Below are positions 28,037 to 36,252 of a stretch of 64,000 bases of DNA, in pieces; positions within the stretch are counted from its first letter, which is position 1, and every line of letters begins with the position of its first letter. Position numbers and translations under genes: made by a program. Source of the stretch: Prauserella_A sp040645195 (GTDB taxonomy: Bacteria; Actinomycetota; Actinomycetes; Mycobacteriales; Pseudonocardiaceae). Where the stretch lies: positions 1 through 64,000 of the forward strand of contig NZ_JBEYXW010000030.1 of NCBI RefSeq assembly GCF_040645195.1, written 5' to 3'. The notes beneath the pieces were generated by a model, which saw only the letters and a list, made by a program, of their open reading frames with translations, ran no database searches and had not been told where the DNA came from.

Positions 28037-29749
28037 ATGGGTTATCTCTCACCACCCGGGGAACGACTGGCGTTGACCCACGCCTCGGTGCTGGACCTGG
28101 CCGAGGGGCGTTGGCTGGACGACCGGGTCGTGCACATCGCGTCGGGTCGCATCGAGTCCGTCGTGGCCGCAGGGGAGGTGGAGCGCGGCGTCCGGGTGGT
28201 CGACTGCACGGGCAAGTACGTCATTCCTGGGCTCATCGACACGCACATCCACTGGGAGGGCTGGATGGGCGAGATACTCCTGGTGAACGGGACGACGACG
28301 GCGCTCGACCCCGGCTCGATGTTCCCGCTGCACTGGATGCAGGCGCAGAAGGAGGGGCTCGCGGACGGGCGCATCCTCGGCCCGCGGCTCCTGATCGCGG
28401 GGGCGATGTTCCACGGAGCCGCCACCGAGGAGCAGGGGCGGGGGCTGTTCGCGGACTGGCATCCGCTGATCACCGGTCCCGGCCAGGCCGCGAAGGCCGC
28501 GGCCCGGCTCGTCGAGGAGGAGGGGGTCGACTGCCTGAAGGCGTACAACTTCCTGACCCTCGACGCGATCGAGGAGCTGGCGACCGTCGCGCGTGAGGCC
28601 GGCATCCCCTCCATGGGGCACATCAGCGTGAGTGGGGTGGACGCGGCTCGCCGCGGGCTGCGCGGGCTCGCCCATGCGACCGGCATGATCGAGTCGACTG
28701 TGCCGCGGAGCATTTTGGACCGCGCCGACCAGCTCGCCCTGCAGACCATCAAGACGACCCGACCGCCGTATTTCGCCTGGTTCGACCAGGCGGATGACGA
28801 TCTGGTCGACAAGGCTCTCGACGTGCTGATCGAGTGCGGCACCTTCCTGGAGCCGGACATGATCCACACGGGCGGACGCGGTGGCGGCCCGCGGGTGCTG
28901 GAGTACGAGGTCGAGGACAGCGCCTTCCTGCAGAACCCCGCCGTGGGCTACATCCCCGAGGCCGTGCGTGCGGAGATCCTCGGCTACCGGCGGATCGGGG
29001 AGTGGGAGCAGGCCGGCCCGGAGGAGCTGGGCGCCGCGCAGCGCGGGCTGATGAGGCTCTGGGGCATCCTGGCGGAGTTCCACCGCCGCGGCGGCAAGCT
29101 GCTGGCGGCCTCCGGTCTCGGCCACGTCATCCCGGGCCTGAGCATCCACCGCGAGCTGCAGCTGATGGTGGACATCGGCCTGTCGCCGCTGGACGCCCTG
29201 CGCGGGGCCACCTCGGTCGCCGCCGAGTTCCTGGGCCAGAGCGACGACGTGGGCTCGGTCGTCCCGGGCCAGCGGGCCGACCTCGTCGTGCTCGACGGTG
29301 ACCCGTTGCGGGACATCCGGCACACGCGGTCCATCGCGCACGTCGTCCAGCACGGTCGGCTGGTCGACGTCGAGTACCACGCGTGGTATCAGAATCCCAT
29401 CCCCGAGCCACCGCAGGAGTTCACCTTCGCACGCTCTCGCCCCCGGATCGACGTGCTGACGCCCCCGGCCCTGCCCGCGGGGAGCGCGGCGGTCCTCGAA
29501 GTGACCGGTGACTGGTTCGCCCCGCACTCGGTCGTCGAGCTGAACGGTCTCCGGGTGCCGACGGAGTTCGTGTCCCGGCGCGAGCTGCGGGCTCGGATCG
29601 AGCCCCGGTCGGTGCCCGTGCCCGGTCTCTACGACGTGCGTGTCCGCCGTCCCCAGCCGGTCGAGCACGGGGACCTGTCCGAGCCCGGCCACCTGGTGGT
29701 GTCGTTCGGACCCCCGGCAGACGACACCCGGAAGGTGGACGGGAAGTGA
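28037..29749 (+). CDS. Amidohydrolase-family protein with C-terminal beta-sandwich extension
   Basis: A 570-aa protein. Residues 15-445 are an amidohydrolase barrel: GLIDTHIHWEGW supplies the H70/H72 metal pair, K168 (CLKAYNF) could be the carboxylated lysine, and H195 (MGHIS) and H213 (LAHATG) the other ligands. Where the final catalytic Asp is expected, the sequence is LLAASGLGHVIPGLSIHREL, with no Asp. The normal C-terminal strand GSVVPGQRADLVVLDGDPL follows. Residues 469-540 resemble an IPT/TIG-like beta-sandwich (IDVLTPPALPAGSAAVLEV), unusual for cytoplasmic amidohydrolases. It overlaps the TPP-enzyme gene by 4 bp. It could hydrolyse an imported amide, ester or lactone; the substrate is unknown. 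Confidence 0.8.
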   Translation: MGYLSPPGERLALTHASVLDLAEGRWLDDRVVHIASGRIESVVAAGEVERGVRVVDCTGKYVIPGLIDTHIHWEGWMGEILLVNGTTTALDPGSMFPLHWMQAQKEGLADGRILGPRLLIAGAMFHGAATEEQGRGLFADWHPLITGPGQAAKAAARLVEEEGVDCLKAYNFLTLDAIEELATVAREAGIPSMGHISVSGVDAARRGLRGLAHATGMIESTVPRSILDRADQLALQTIKTTRPPYFAWFDQADDDLVDKALDVLIECGTFLEPDMIHTGGRGGGPRVLEYEVEDSAFLQNPAVGYIPEAVRAEILGYRRIGEWEQAGPEELGAAQRGLMRLWGILAEFHRRGGKLLAASGLGHVIPGLSIHRELQLMVDIGLSPLDALRGATSVAAEFLGQSDDVGSVVPGQRADLVVLDGDPLRDIRHTRSIAHVVQHGRLVDVEYHAWYQNPIPEPPQEFTFARSRPRIDVLTPPALPAGSAAVLEVTGDWFAPHSVVELNGLRVPTEFVSRRELRARIEPRSVPVPGLYDVRVRRPQPVEHGDLSEPGHLVVSFGPPADDTRKVDGK

Positions 29750-31434
29750 CCCAGGCGAAGATCTCGGGCGCCGAGGCGATCGCCCGGACGCTGGTGAAGC
29801 TCGGGGCCGGACACGTCTTCAACGTCGCGGGCTTCGGCATCCAGCCGCTTGTGGAGGCAGTGGACCGACACCGTGACGCCTTGCGCTACGTCAGCGCGCT
29901 CAACGAGACGAACCTCGCGCTGATGGCGAACGGGTACGGCCTCGCCGCCGGCAGGCCCGCGTTCCTGAGCGTGTACCACACGTCGGGTACCGCGCTGGCG
30001 ATGATGGGCGTGACGACGGCCTGGGCGGACAACGTGCCGCTGGTGCTGGCGTCGACCACGGAGGCGCGCAGCGTCAGCGGTCGCGACCCGTACGCGGCGG
30101 TCCCCCGGTACGTCACCGACATGACCGAACAGTTCACCAAGTGGAGCTTCGAGGTGCCCTCCGCGGAGCGCATCCCCGAGGTGCTCTCACGGGCGTTCGC
30201 GATCGCGGCGACGCCCCCGATGGGACCCGTGCACATCGCCTTCCCGCTGGATCTCTACGGGGAGATGGTCGACGAGTCGGTGCTCGACAGCGTGCGGCCC
30301 CTGGCCGTTCCCGAGCCCGGCCCGGCGGACGCGGACGCCGTTCGACGGGCGGCCGCGGCCATGGTCGAGAGCCGGGACCCGGTGCTCGTGCTGGGGTCGG
30401 AGGTGGCCCGCTACGGCGCCGTCGACGAGGCGGTGGGCCTGGCCGAGGCGTGGGGAGCCACCGTGCTCATCGAGCAGTACCCTTCGCGGATGCCGTTCCC
30501 GACCGCACACGCGCAGTACGTGGGCAAGGTGTCCGACCACCGGGAGGTCGTGGCGGAGGCGGACGTCCTGCTCTACGTGGGGTGCGAGCTCACCGAGCAA
30601 CGCGGGCCCGGGCCGAACCTGCTGGTCGGCACCGGTGCGGCCCGGATCGTGCACTCCGTGGACCCGGCCGCGGTCACGCGGTTCTTCACCCCGGACGTCG
30701 CCCTGACCGGCGCACCGGCTCAGGTCATGGCGGCACTCACCGATGCCGTCCGGGCCTGCGCCGCGGCTTCCGGCCGACGGGAGAACACCACCTACGTCGA
30801 GCGGCGCCGGCTCGCTCGAGCCGAGCGGCAGGGACTCGTCGACGACGGCTTCGAGGACTCGCCGCTGCGGGCCGGCCGCATCGTCTCCGAGCTCGCCGCG
30901 GTCGGAGGAGGCTGCGCGGTGGTCAACCAGGCGGGCACCGCGGCGATCTTCGCCGAGCGACTCTGGGACTTCGAGGAGCCCGAGCTCTACTTCGGCATCT
31001 CGGCGCGGGCCAGTGCGCAGGGGTGGGCCGTTCCGGCCGCGGTGGGGGTGAGCCTGGCCCTGCCGGACCGGCCCGTGATCGTCTTCGTCGGGGACGGTGG
31101 CTTCATGTTCTCGGCCACGGCGATCTACTCCGCGGCCAAGCTGGGCTCCCGGGTCGTGTTCGTCGTACTCGACAACGGCGGATGGCAGGACATCGGCGCG
31201 AGCTCACGGAAGATCGGCGGGGACTCCCACCTGCGCGAGTCCGAGTACGGCTGGATCTTCGACTCGCCACCGATCGACTTCGTCGCGCTCGCAGGCTCTT
31301 TGGGGCTCCCGGCGAGCCGGGTCGGTACGCCCGCGCAGCTGCGAGCGCGCCTGCGCGAGGCGGTCGACGCCACGGGGCCCAGCCTCGTCGTCGTCGAGGG
31401 TGACCCGAAGGACGTGGAGCTCTTCTTCGCGTGA
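29746..31434 (+). CDS. Thiamine-pyrophosphate enzyme (benzoylformate decarboxylase/acetolactate synthase-like)
   Basis: A 562-aa TPP enzyme with three domains. The activating Glu is E54 in ALNETNLALMANGYG, the central domain follows at about 190-330, and the TPP/Mg motif is FVGDGGFMFSATAIYSAAKL with the closing VLDNGGW. Family members decarboxylate 2-oxo acids or ligate two carbonyls. Followed by an aldehyde dehydrogenase, a 2-oxo acid to aldehyde to acid sequence (like benzoylformate to benzaldehyde to benzoate) is a sensible reading. GTG start at 29746 overlaps the upstream stop. Confidence 0.88.
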   Translation: MTQAKISGAEAIARTLVKLGAGHVFNVAGFGIQPLVEAVDRHRDALRYVSALNETNLALMANGYGLAAGRPAFLSVYHTSGTALAMMGVTTAWADNVPLVLASTTEARSVSGRDPYAAVPRYVTDMTEQFTKWSFEVPSAERIPEVLSRAFAIAATPPMGPVHIAFPLDLYGEMVDESVLDSVRPLAVPEPGPADADAVRRAAAAMVESRDPVLVLGSEVARYGAVDEAVGLAEAWGATVLIEQYPSRMPFPTAHAQYVGKVSDHREVVAEADVLLYVGCELTEQRGPGPNLLVGTGAARIVHSVDPAAVTRFFTPDVALTGAPAQVMAALTDAVRACAAASGRRENTTYVERRRLARAERQGLVDDGFEDSPLRAGRIVSELAAVGGGCAVVNQAGTAAIFAERLWDFEEPELYFGISARASAQGWAVPAAVGVSLALPDRPVIVFVGDGGFMFSATAIYSAAKLGSRVVFVVLDNGGWQDIGASSRKIGGDSHLRESEYGWIFDSPPIDFVALAGSLGLPASRVGTPAQLRARLREAVDATGPSLVVVEGDPKDVELFFA

Positions 31435-31441
31435 CCGTCCC

Positions 31442-31464
31442 GGAGCCGCCGTTCCGGCGGCTCC
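31442..31464. terminator. GC-rich hairpin between TPP enzyme and aldehyde dehydrogenase genes
   Basis: GGAGCCGCCG-TTC-CGGCGGCTCC: a perfect 10-bp stem with a 3-nt loop, 8 nt after the upstream stop. No U-run follows, so it may attenuate or stabilise mRNA rather than fully terminate. Its presence argues that the next gene starts at 31488, not at the overlapping GTG at 31431. Confidence 0.6.
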
Positions 31465-31487
31465 ACTTCCTCGAACTGGAGAGATGC

Positions 31488-32963
31488 GTGTCGACGACTA
31501 CTGGGCTGGCGGGCACCGCGGTCGCGGACCGGGAGTGGAGGCTGCCGATCGGTGGGGTTCTGCGCTCGGCAGAGGGCGGGCGTGGGTATGAGGTGGAGTG
31601 TCCGGCGACGGAGTTGACGCTGGCCGTGGCGCCGGATGCGTCCTCGTCGGATGTCGACGCGGCGGTGCGTGCCGCGGCGGACGCTGCCGTGGCGTGGGGG
31701 CATGTGGACGTCCGGGAGCGGGGGCGCCGGTTGCGTGCGCTGGCGGAGGTCGTGCGGGCGCATGCCGACGAGTTCGCGATGCTCGACGCGCTCGACTCCG
31801 GCAACCCGGTGACCGCGATGTACAACGACGTGGCCTGGGGCGCCGAGGTCCTGGACCTGTTCGCTGACTTCGCCTCTCACCTCGGCGGCGCGACCGTCCC
31901 GGCGAGCCCGGAGAACCTGCACTACACCAAGCGAGCGCCGTTCGGTGTCGTCGCACGGATCGTGCCGTTCAACCATCCAATCTTCTTCGCCGCCTCGAAG
32001 ATCGCCGCACCGCTGATGGCGGGCAACGGCGTCGTGCTCAAACCGTCGGACATCACGCCGTTGTCCGCGCTCCGCCTCGGTGAGCTGGCTGCGGAGGTGC
32101 TCCCGCCCGGTCTGCTGTCCGTGGTGACCGGGAACGGCCCCGCGGCGGCGAGCGCGCTCGTCACGCACCCGCTGGTGCGGCGGATCGGGTTCATCGGCAG
32201 TGACCGGGTGGGCCGGATCATCCAGCGGGACGCCGCGGAGGTGGGGGTCAAGGAGATCAGTCTGGAGCTGGGCGGGAAGAACGCCCTGATCGTCTGCCCC
32301 GACGCCGATCTCGACGCCGCCGCCACCGGCACCGTCAACGGGATGAACTTCGCCTGGTCCCAGGGACAGTCCTGCGGCTCGACCTCGCGGGTGCTCCTGC
32401 ACTCCTCGGTCGCTGACGAGGTGCTGGGGAAGGTCCTGGACCAGGTCGCGGCGATCCCGGTCGGTTCTCCCACAGACCCGGCGACTCGGATGGGACCACT
32501 GGCCTCCCGCGCGCAGTACGACAAGGCCCGGGGCTACGTCGAGATCGCGGTCGGTGAGGGCGCGACGGTCGCGTACGGTGGTGGCCGCCCGGAGGGCCTG
32601 GACAAGGGGTACTTCCTCGAGCCGACCGTGCTCACGGGCGTGGAGCCGGGGATGCGGATCGAGCAGGAGGAGGTGTTCGGGCCGGTGATGTCCGTCCTGA
32701 CCTTCGACCACCTCGACGACGCCGTCCGCGTCGCCAACGGCGTGGAGTTCGGGCTCACCGCCAGCATCTGGACCCGGGACGTGTCCACCGCGGTCACCCT
32801 CGCCGACCGGGTCGACGCGGGCTACGTGTGGGTCAACGGCTCGTCGCGGCACTTCTGGGGCATGCCCTTCGGCGGCACCAAGTCCTCCGGGATCGGGCGC
32901 GAGGAGAGCATAGAGGAGCTTCTGTCCTACACCGAGCTCAAAGCCGTCAACGTCATGGTCTGA
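31488..32963 (+). CDS. Aldehyde dehydrogenase (benzaldehyde/aryl-aldehyde type candidate)
   Basis: A 491-aa enzyme. It has the catalytic Glu in LELGGKNALIVC, the Cys in GQSCGSTSRVLL, the loop FIGSDRVGRIIQ and MPFGGTKSSGIGREES. It lies directly after the TPP decarboxylase-like gene, so it probably oxidises the aldehyde that enzyme releases to an aromatic acid, the expected substrate class of the downstream dioxygenase (inference). GTG at 31488 is preceded by GGAGAG. The alternative GTG at 31431 would add 19 residues encoded by the hairpin. Confidence 0.92.
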   Translation: MSTTTGLAGTAVADREWRLPIGGVLRSAEGGRGYEVECPATELTLAVAPDASSSDVDAAVRAAADAAVAWGHVDVRERGRRLRALAEVVRAHADEFAMLDALDSGNPVTAMYNDVAWGAEVLDLFADFASHLGGATVPASPENLHYTKRAPFGVVARIVPFNHPIFFAASKIAAPLMAGNGVVLKPSDITPLSALRLGELAAEVLPPGLLSVVTGNGPAAASALVTHPLVRRIGFIGSDRVGRIIQRDAAEVGVKEISLELGGKNALIVCPDADLDAAATGTVNGMNFAWSQGQSCGSTSRVLLHSSVADEVLGKVLDQVAAIPVGSPTDPATRMGPLASRAQYDKARGYVEIAVGEGATVAYGGGRPEGLDKGYFLEPTVLTGVEPGMRIEQEEVFGPVMSVLTFDHLDDAVRVANGVEFGLTASIWTRDVSTAVTLADRVDAGYVWVNGSSRHFWGMPFGGTKSSGIGREESIEELLSYTELKAVNVMV

Positions 32964-32981
32964 TACGGTAAAATCTCTGCT

Positions 32982-33782
32982 GTGAAGAGAACCGTGCCGG
33001 AGTCGGCAACGGGCGCCGGTCGGCGGCCGCCGCAGTACCCGATCGAGTCGGTCGACAACGCGCTGAAGATCCTGCTGCTCTTCGGCGAGCAGTCGGAGGT
33101 GCGGCTGACCGACGTCAGTGAGTACCTCGGGGTCGCCTCGTCGACCGCGCACCGGATGCTGGCGATGTTGCTCTATCGGGGCTTCGTCCGGCAGGACGCG
33201 CGCACGAAGGTCTACCGACCCGGGACCGCGCTGACGGGGGTGGCGTACTCGATCCTGCAACGCTTCGATTTCCGGGCCGAGCTGCATCCGTTCCTGGAGC
33301 GGCTCAACGCGGAGCTGCGCGAGACGGTGCACCTCGGCCTGCTCGATGGCCCGGTGGTCCGGTTCATCGACGCGATCGAGAGCCCCCAGGGGGTGCGCGT
33401 GGCGTCCCGGCTCGGCATGTCGATGCCCGCGCCGTCGACGTCCACGGGGAAGGCGATGCTTGCTCACATGTCCCAGGACGAGGTCCACGCGCTGTTCCCC
33501 GTGGAAGAGCTGGAGGGTCTCACCGAGCACAGCTTGTCGAGTCGGACGGAGCTGGACCTGGAACTCGTGCAGATCCGCAGGCGCGGCTACGCAGTGAGCT
33601 CGGAGGAGAGCGAGGAGGGGGTCTCCTCCGTCGCCGTCGCCTTCGCGCCGAGCCGGGCTCCCGCTCGGCTGGCCTTCAACGTGTCACTGCCCATGTCACG
33701 GATGTCCAAGCGGGACCAGGCCCGCATCGCAGCCGTACTGCTGGCCACGGTCGAGGAGGCGGCGACCGTCCTGCACGGCTGA
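32982..33782 (+). CDS. IclR-family transcriptional regulator
   Basis: A 266-aa regulator. The N-terminal winged HTH is SVDNALKILLLFGEQSEVRL and TDVSEYLGVASSTAHRMLAM; the C-terminal GAF-like effector domain includes PAPSTSTGKAMLAHM and YAVSSEESEEGVSSVAVAF. IclR proteins commonly control aromatic-acid catabolism. It stands between the upstream transport/TPP/ALDH genes and the Rieske operon, and matching TCTGT/ACAGA repeats precede both units. GTG start; only 18 bp separate it from the ALDH stop. Confidence 0.93.
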   Translation: MKRTVPESATGAGRRPPQYPIESVDNALKILLLFGEQSEVRLTDVSEYLGVASSTAHRMLAMLLYRGFVRQDARTKVYRPGTALTGVAYSILQRFDFRAELHPFLERLNAELRETVHLGLLDGPVVRFIDAIESPQGVRVASRLGMSMPAPSTSTGKAMLAHMSQDEVHALFPVEELEGLTEHSLSSRTELDLELVQIRRRGYAVSSEESEEGVSSVAVAFAPSRAPARLAFNVSLPMSRMSKRDQARIAAVLLATVEEAATVLHG

Positions 33783-33794
33783 GGTTCGGTGCCT

Positions 33795-33827
33795 ACGCCC
33801 CCGTCCGGGTCCCTCGGGCGGGGGCGT
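33795..33827. terminator. Stem-loop terminator after the IclR gene
   Basis: ACGCCCCCG and CGGGGGCGT form a 9-bp perfect stem around a 15-nt loop, 12 nt after the IclR stop. It separates the regulator from the Rieske-operon promoter. Confidence 0.6.
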
Positions 33828-33844
33828 CGTCGTGTCCGGCCCCC

Positions 33845-33874
33845 TTGACATACGGCCCGGGCATCGCAGATTCT
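33845..33874 (+). promoter_or_regulatory. Putative promoter of the Rieske dioxygenase operon
   Basis: Perfect TTGACA (33845-33850), 18-nt spacer, then GATTCT (33869-33874), with a good ribosome site (CAAGGAG) further on before the ATG at 33924. Confidence 0.5.
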
Positions 33875-33905
33875 GTTAATAGGACATCGACTCTGATGGA
33901 CAGAA
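33871..33905. promoter_or_regulatory. TTCTGT...ACAGAA inverted repeat, candidate operator
   Basis: TTCTGT (33871-33876) and ACAGAA (33900-33905) are 6-bp inverted half-sites 23 nt apart, overlapping the -10 region and the leader of the dioxygenase operon. The half-site matches the compact repeat at 22526-22538. Binding by the IclR protein is an inference. Confidence 0.35.
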
Positions 33906-33923
33906 ACAGGCAAGGAGTCGTCG

Positions 33924-35315
33924 ATGAGTGACCTCGACCTCGTTCTCGGGGAGGTGCGGCGGGGCATGATCCCGGCGCACATCTACAACGACGAGGAGAT
34001 CTTCCGGCTGGAGAAGGAGCGGCTGTTCAGTCGGGCGTGGTTGTTCGTGGGGCACGAGTCGGAGATCCCGCAGGCGGGTGACTACGTGGTCCGGCGGGTA
34101 CTGGAGGACTCGTTCATCCTTGCCCGCGGTGAGGACGGTGAGGTCCGCGCGATGTTCAACATGTGCCTTCATCGCGGCATGCAGGTCTGCCGGGCCGAGA
34201 TGGGCAACGCCTCGCACTTCCGGTGCCCGTACCACGGCTGGTCCTACCGCAACGACGGACGGATCGTGGGTCTGCCGTTCCACAAGGACGCCTACGGTGG
34301 TGAGGCGGGGTTCCGGCGCAAGGGGCAGACGTTGCTGCCCGCGCCGTCGTTGGACCTCTACAACGGGTTGATCTTCATCAGCCTGGATCCGGACGCGGTG
34401 CCGCTGCGGGAGTACCTGGGGGACTTCACCTTCTTCCTCGACTACTACACCCGTCAGTCGGGCAGTGGGATCGAGCTGCGGGGTCCGCAGCGCTGGCGAG
34501 TGAAGGCGAACTGGAAGATCGGTGCCGAGAACTTCGCCGGCGACATGTACCACACCCCGCAGACGCACACCTCCGTGGTGGAGATCGGGTTATTCCGTGA
34601 GCCCAAGGCGGAGAAGCGCAAGGACGGGAACACCTACTGGGCGGGCAACGGCGGTGGCACCACCTACAAGCTGCCCCCGGGCACGCTCGAGGAGAAGCTC
34701 CGCTACGTCGGCTACCCCGACGTGATGATCGAGAAGATGAAGGAGCAGTGGTCTGCCGACCAGCTCGACGTGATCGGTCGGGACGGGTTCATGATCTCGG
34801 CCGCTTCGATCTTCCCGAACATGAGTTTCGTTCACAACTGGCCTCGGGTCGAGGACTCCGAGGAGGTGCTGCCGTTCATCTCGTTGCGTACCTGGCAGCC
34901 GGTGGGGCCAGACGAGACCGAGGTGTTGTCCTGGTTCGCGGTGGACGCGGAGGCGCCGGAGGCGTTCAAGGCGTTGTCCTACAAGGCGTATCTGATGTGT
35001 TTCGGTTCGACGGGGATGTTCGAGCAGGACGACGTGGAGAACTGGGTCTCGCTGACCAACACCGCGGCGGGGGCCATGGCACGGCGGCTCCTGCTCAACA
35101 GTCGAATGGGGTTGTTGGAGGACGGCACCGAGGTCGTGGCGCCGTTGACGCGTGAGCAGTACGCGGGTCCGGGTCAGGCGCACGTCGGTTATGGCGAGTA
35201 CAACCAGCGGCATCTGCTGAGCCGGTGGGCGGATCATCTGGAACGGCCGGCGGAGAAGGTGTTGCAGGTCGAGGTGTCCGGGGTCCCGGCCGACGCCGAG
35301 GAGGGACGCTCGTGA
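33924..35315 (+). CDS. Aromatic ring-hydroxylating dioxygenase, large (alpha) subunit
   Basis: A 463-aa Rieske oxygenase alpha subunit. The Rieske [2Fe-2S] ligands are C81/H83 (MCLHRG) and C101/H104 (CPYHGW). The mononuclear iron ligands lie in NFAGDMYHTPQTH (bridging D207, H210, H215). With the beta subunit it adds O2 across an aromatic ring to give a cis-dihydrodiol; electrons come from the ferredoxin and reductase encoded downstream. GTG of the beta gene overlaps its stop. Gene order alpha, beta, dehydrogenase, ferredoxin, reductase, decarboxylase is like the actinobacterial phthalate 3,4-dioxygenase clusters I recall, so an aromatic carboxylate substrate is the best guess. Confidence 0.95.
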   Translation: MSDLDLVLGEVRRGMIPAHIYNDEEIFRLEKERLFSRAWLFVGHESEIPQAGDYVVRRVLEDSFILARGEDGEVRAMFNMCLHRGMQVCRAEMGNASHFRCPYHGWSYRNDGRIVGLPFHKDAYGGEAGFRRKGQTLLPAPSLDLYNGLIFISLDPDAVPLREYLGDFTFFLDYYTRQSGSGIELRGPQRWRVKANWKIGAENFAGDMYHTPQTHTSVVEIGLFREPKAEKRKDGNTYWAGNGGGTTYKLPPGTLEEKLRYVGYPDVMIEKMKEQWSADQLDVIGRDGFMISAASIFPNMSFVHNWPRVEDSEEVLPFISLRTWQPVGPDETEVLSWFAVDAEAPEAFKALSYKAYLMCFGSTGMFEQDDVENWVSLTNTAAGAMARRLLLNSRMGLLEDGTEVVAPLTREQYAGPGQAHVGYGEYNQRHLLSRWADHLERPAEKVLQVEVSGVPADAEEGRS

Positions 35316-35944
35316 GCGTCGAGACCCAGCCGGCGCAGGAGAGGGGGGACTCGAAGCCGACCGGCAACGGGGGGCCCTACTCGATGCAGTCCCGGTTGGG
35401 CGGGCACGCCCCGCGTACCGAGCGTGTGGGTGCCTGCCTGCCCTTCGACGATCCGCGGCACCTGCAGGCCCACCGCTGGGTGGTGGAGGAGGCCTACATC
35501 CTCGACGCCCAGAACTACTCCGACTGGCTGGACCTGATCACCGAGGACGTCCACTACATCATGCCCGTGCGGGTGACCACGGCATCGATGGCCGGGTACG
35601 ACTCTGCTCCGCACATGGCGCACTTCGACGAGAACAAATACTCGCTCGCCCGGCGGGTGGCGCGGTTCCTCACCGAGCACGCGTGGACGGAGGATCCGCC
35701 CTCGCGGCTACGCCATCACGTCACGAACGTGCGGACCTTCGCCACCGCGAAGGAGGACGAGATCGTCGTGGACACCGCTCTGCTGCTCTACCGCAGCCGT
35801 GGCGACGTGCGGGAGGCGTCGGTGATCTCCGCGGGCCGGGAGGACCTGCTGCGCCGTGTGGGCGAGGGCTGGCAGCTCGCGCGGCGCACGATCCTGGTGG
35901 ACGACTCGGTGTTGCGGACACAGAACCTGGCGGTGTTCCTGTGA
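35312..35944 (+). CDS. Aromatic ring-hydroxylating dioxygenase, small (beta) subunit
   Basis: A 210-aa protein. After a non-conserved N-terminus of about 45 residues, it shows the cystatin-like beta-subunit fold: WVVEEAYILDAQNYSDWLDL, ITEDVHYIMPVRVT, HHVTNVRTFAT and RTILVDDSVLRTQNLAVFL. It supports assembly of the alpha3beta3 hexamer and has no cofactor. GTG at 35312 overlaps the alpha stop and follows GAGGGACG. Confidence 0.94.
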   Translation: MSVETQPAQERGDSKPTGNGGPYSMQSRLGGHAPRTERVGACLPFDDPRHLQAHRWVVEEAYILDAQNYSDWLDLITEDVHYIMPVRVTTASMAGYDSAPHMAHFDENKYSLARRVARFLTEHAWTEDPPSRLRHHVTNVRTFATAKEDEIVVDTALLLYRSRGDVREASVISAGREDLLRRVGEGWQLARRTILVDDSVLRTQNLAVFL

Positions 35945-36252
35945 CCAGGCTCCAGTGGGAGGGCGAGACCGAGGACGCCGACGCCGCGCGCCAGGCGGCC
36001 GAGGAGCTGCGGGAGCTGAAGGCACACCAGATCGGTGAGGCGATCAGCGTGGGCAACGAGTTCTCCGAGATCCGGGTGTCGCGGGTGGAGACCCGCAACG
36101 GGGCCCGACTGCTGGTCGAGGCGCCCAAGTCCGGGCAGTGGGTGGCGTTGTGTCCGTTGGAGGTGGAGTCGTTGACCTGGCAGAACGCGGCCACCTTCTC
36201 GGCGATGATCGGGCACCCCTTCGGGCCGCTGTTCGAAGGGGAGGAAGCGTGA
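35941..36252 (+). CDS. Small conserved protein in the dioxygenase operon
   Basis: A 103-aa protein starting with GTG that overlaps the beta-subunit stop by 4 bp and runs by 4 bp into the dehydrogenase gene. The N-terminal half is a charged helix (AARQAAEELRELKAHQIGEA), and the second half looks like a beta-rich segment (RLLVEAPKSGQWVALCPLEV, then WQNAATFSAMIGHPFGPL). I do not recognise a catalytic motif. I recall similar small proteins beside actinobacterial Rieske oxygenases, sometimes labelled dihydrodiol dehydrogenase, but it is far too short for an SDR. It could be an assembly or accessory factor of the oxygenase. Confidence 0.8.
   Translation: MTRLQWEGETEDADAARQAAEELRELKAHQIGEAISVGNEFSEIRVSRVETRNGARLLVEAPKSGQWVALCPLEVESLTWQNAATFSAMIGHPFGPLFEGEEA

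Noticed and set aside
28049..29692. 547-codon minus-strand open frame
   Set aside because: Complement of the amidohydrolase gene; no ribosome site or recognisable family.
31125..33530. 801-codon open frame on the minus strand
   Set aside because: It lies antisense to the TPP enzyme, aldehyde dehydrogenase and IclR genes, whose motifs are unmistakable, and its own translation is low-complexity. It is a high-GC shadow.
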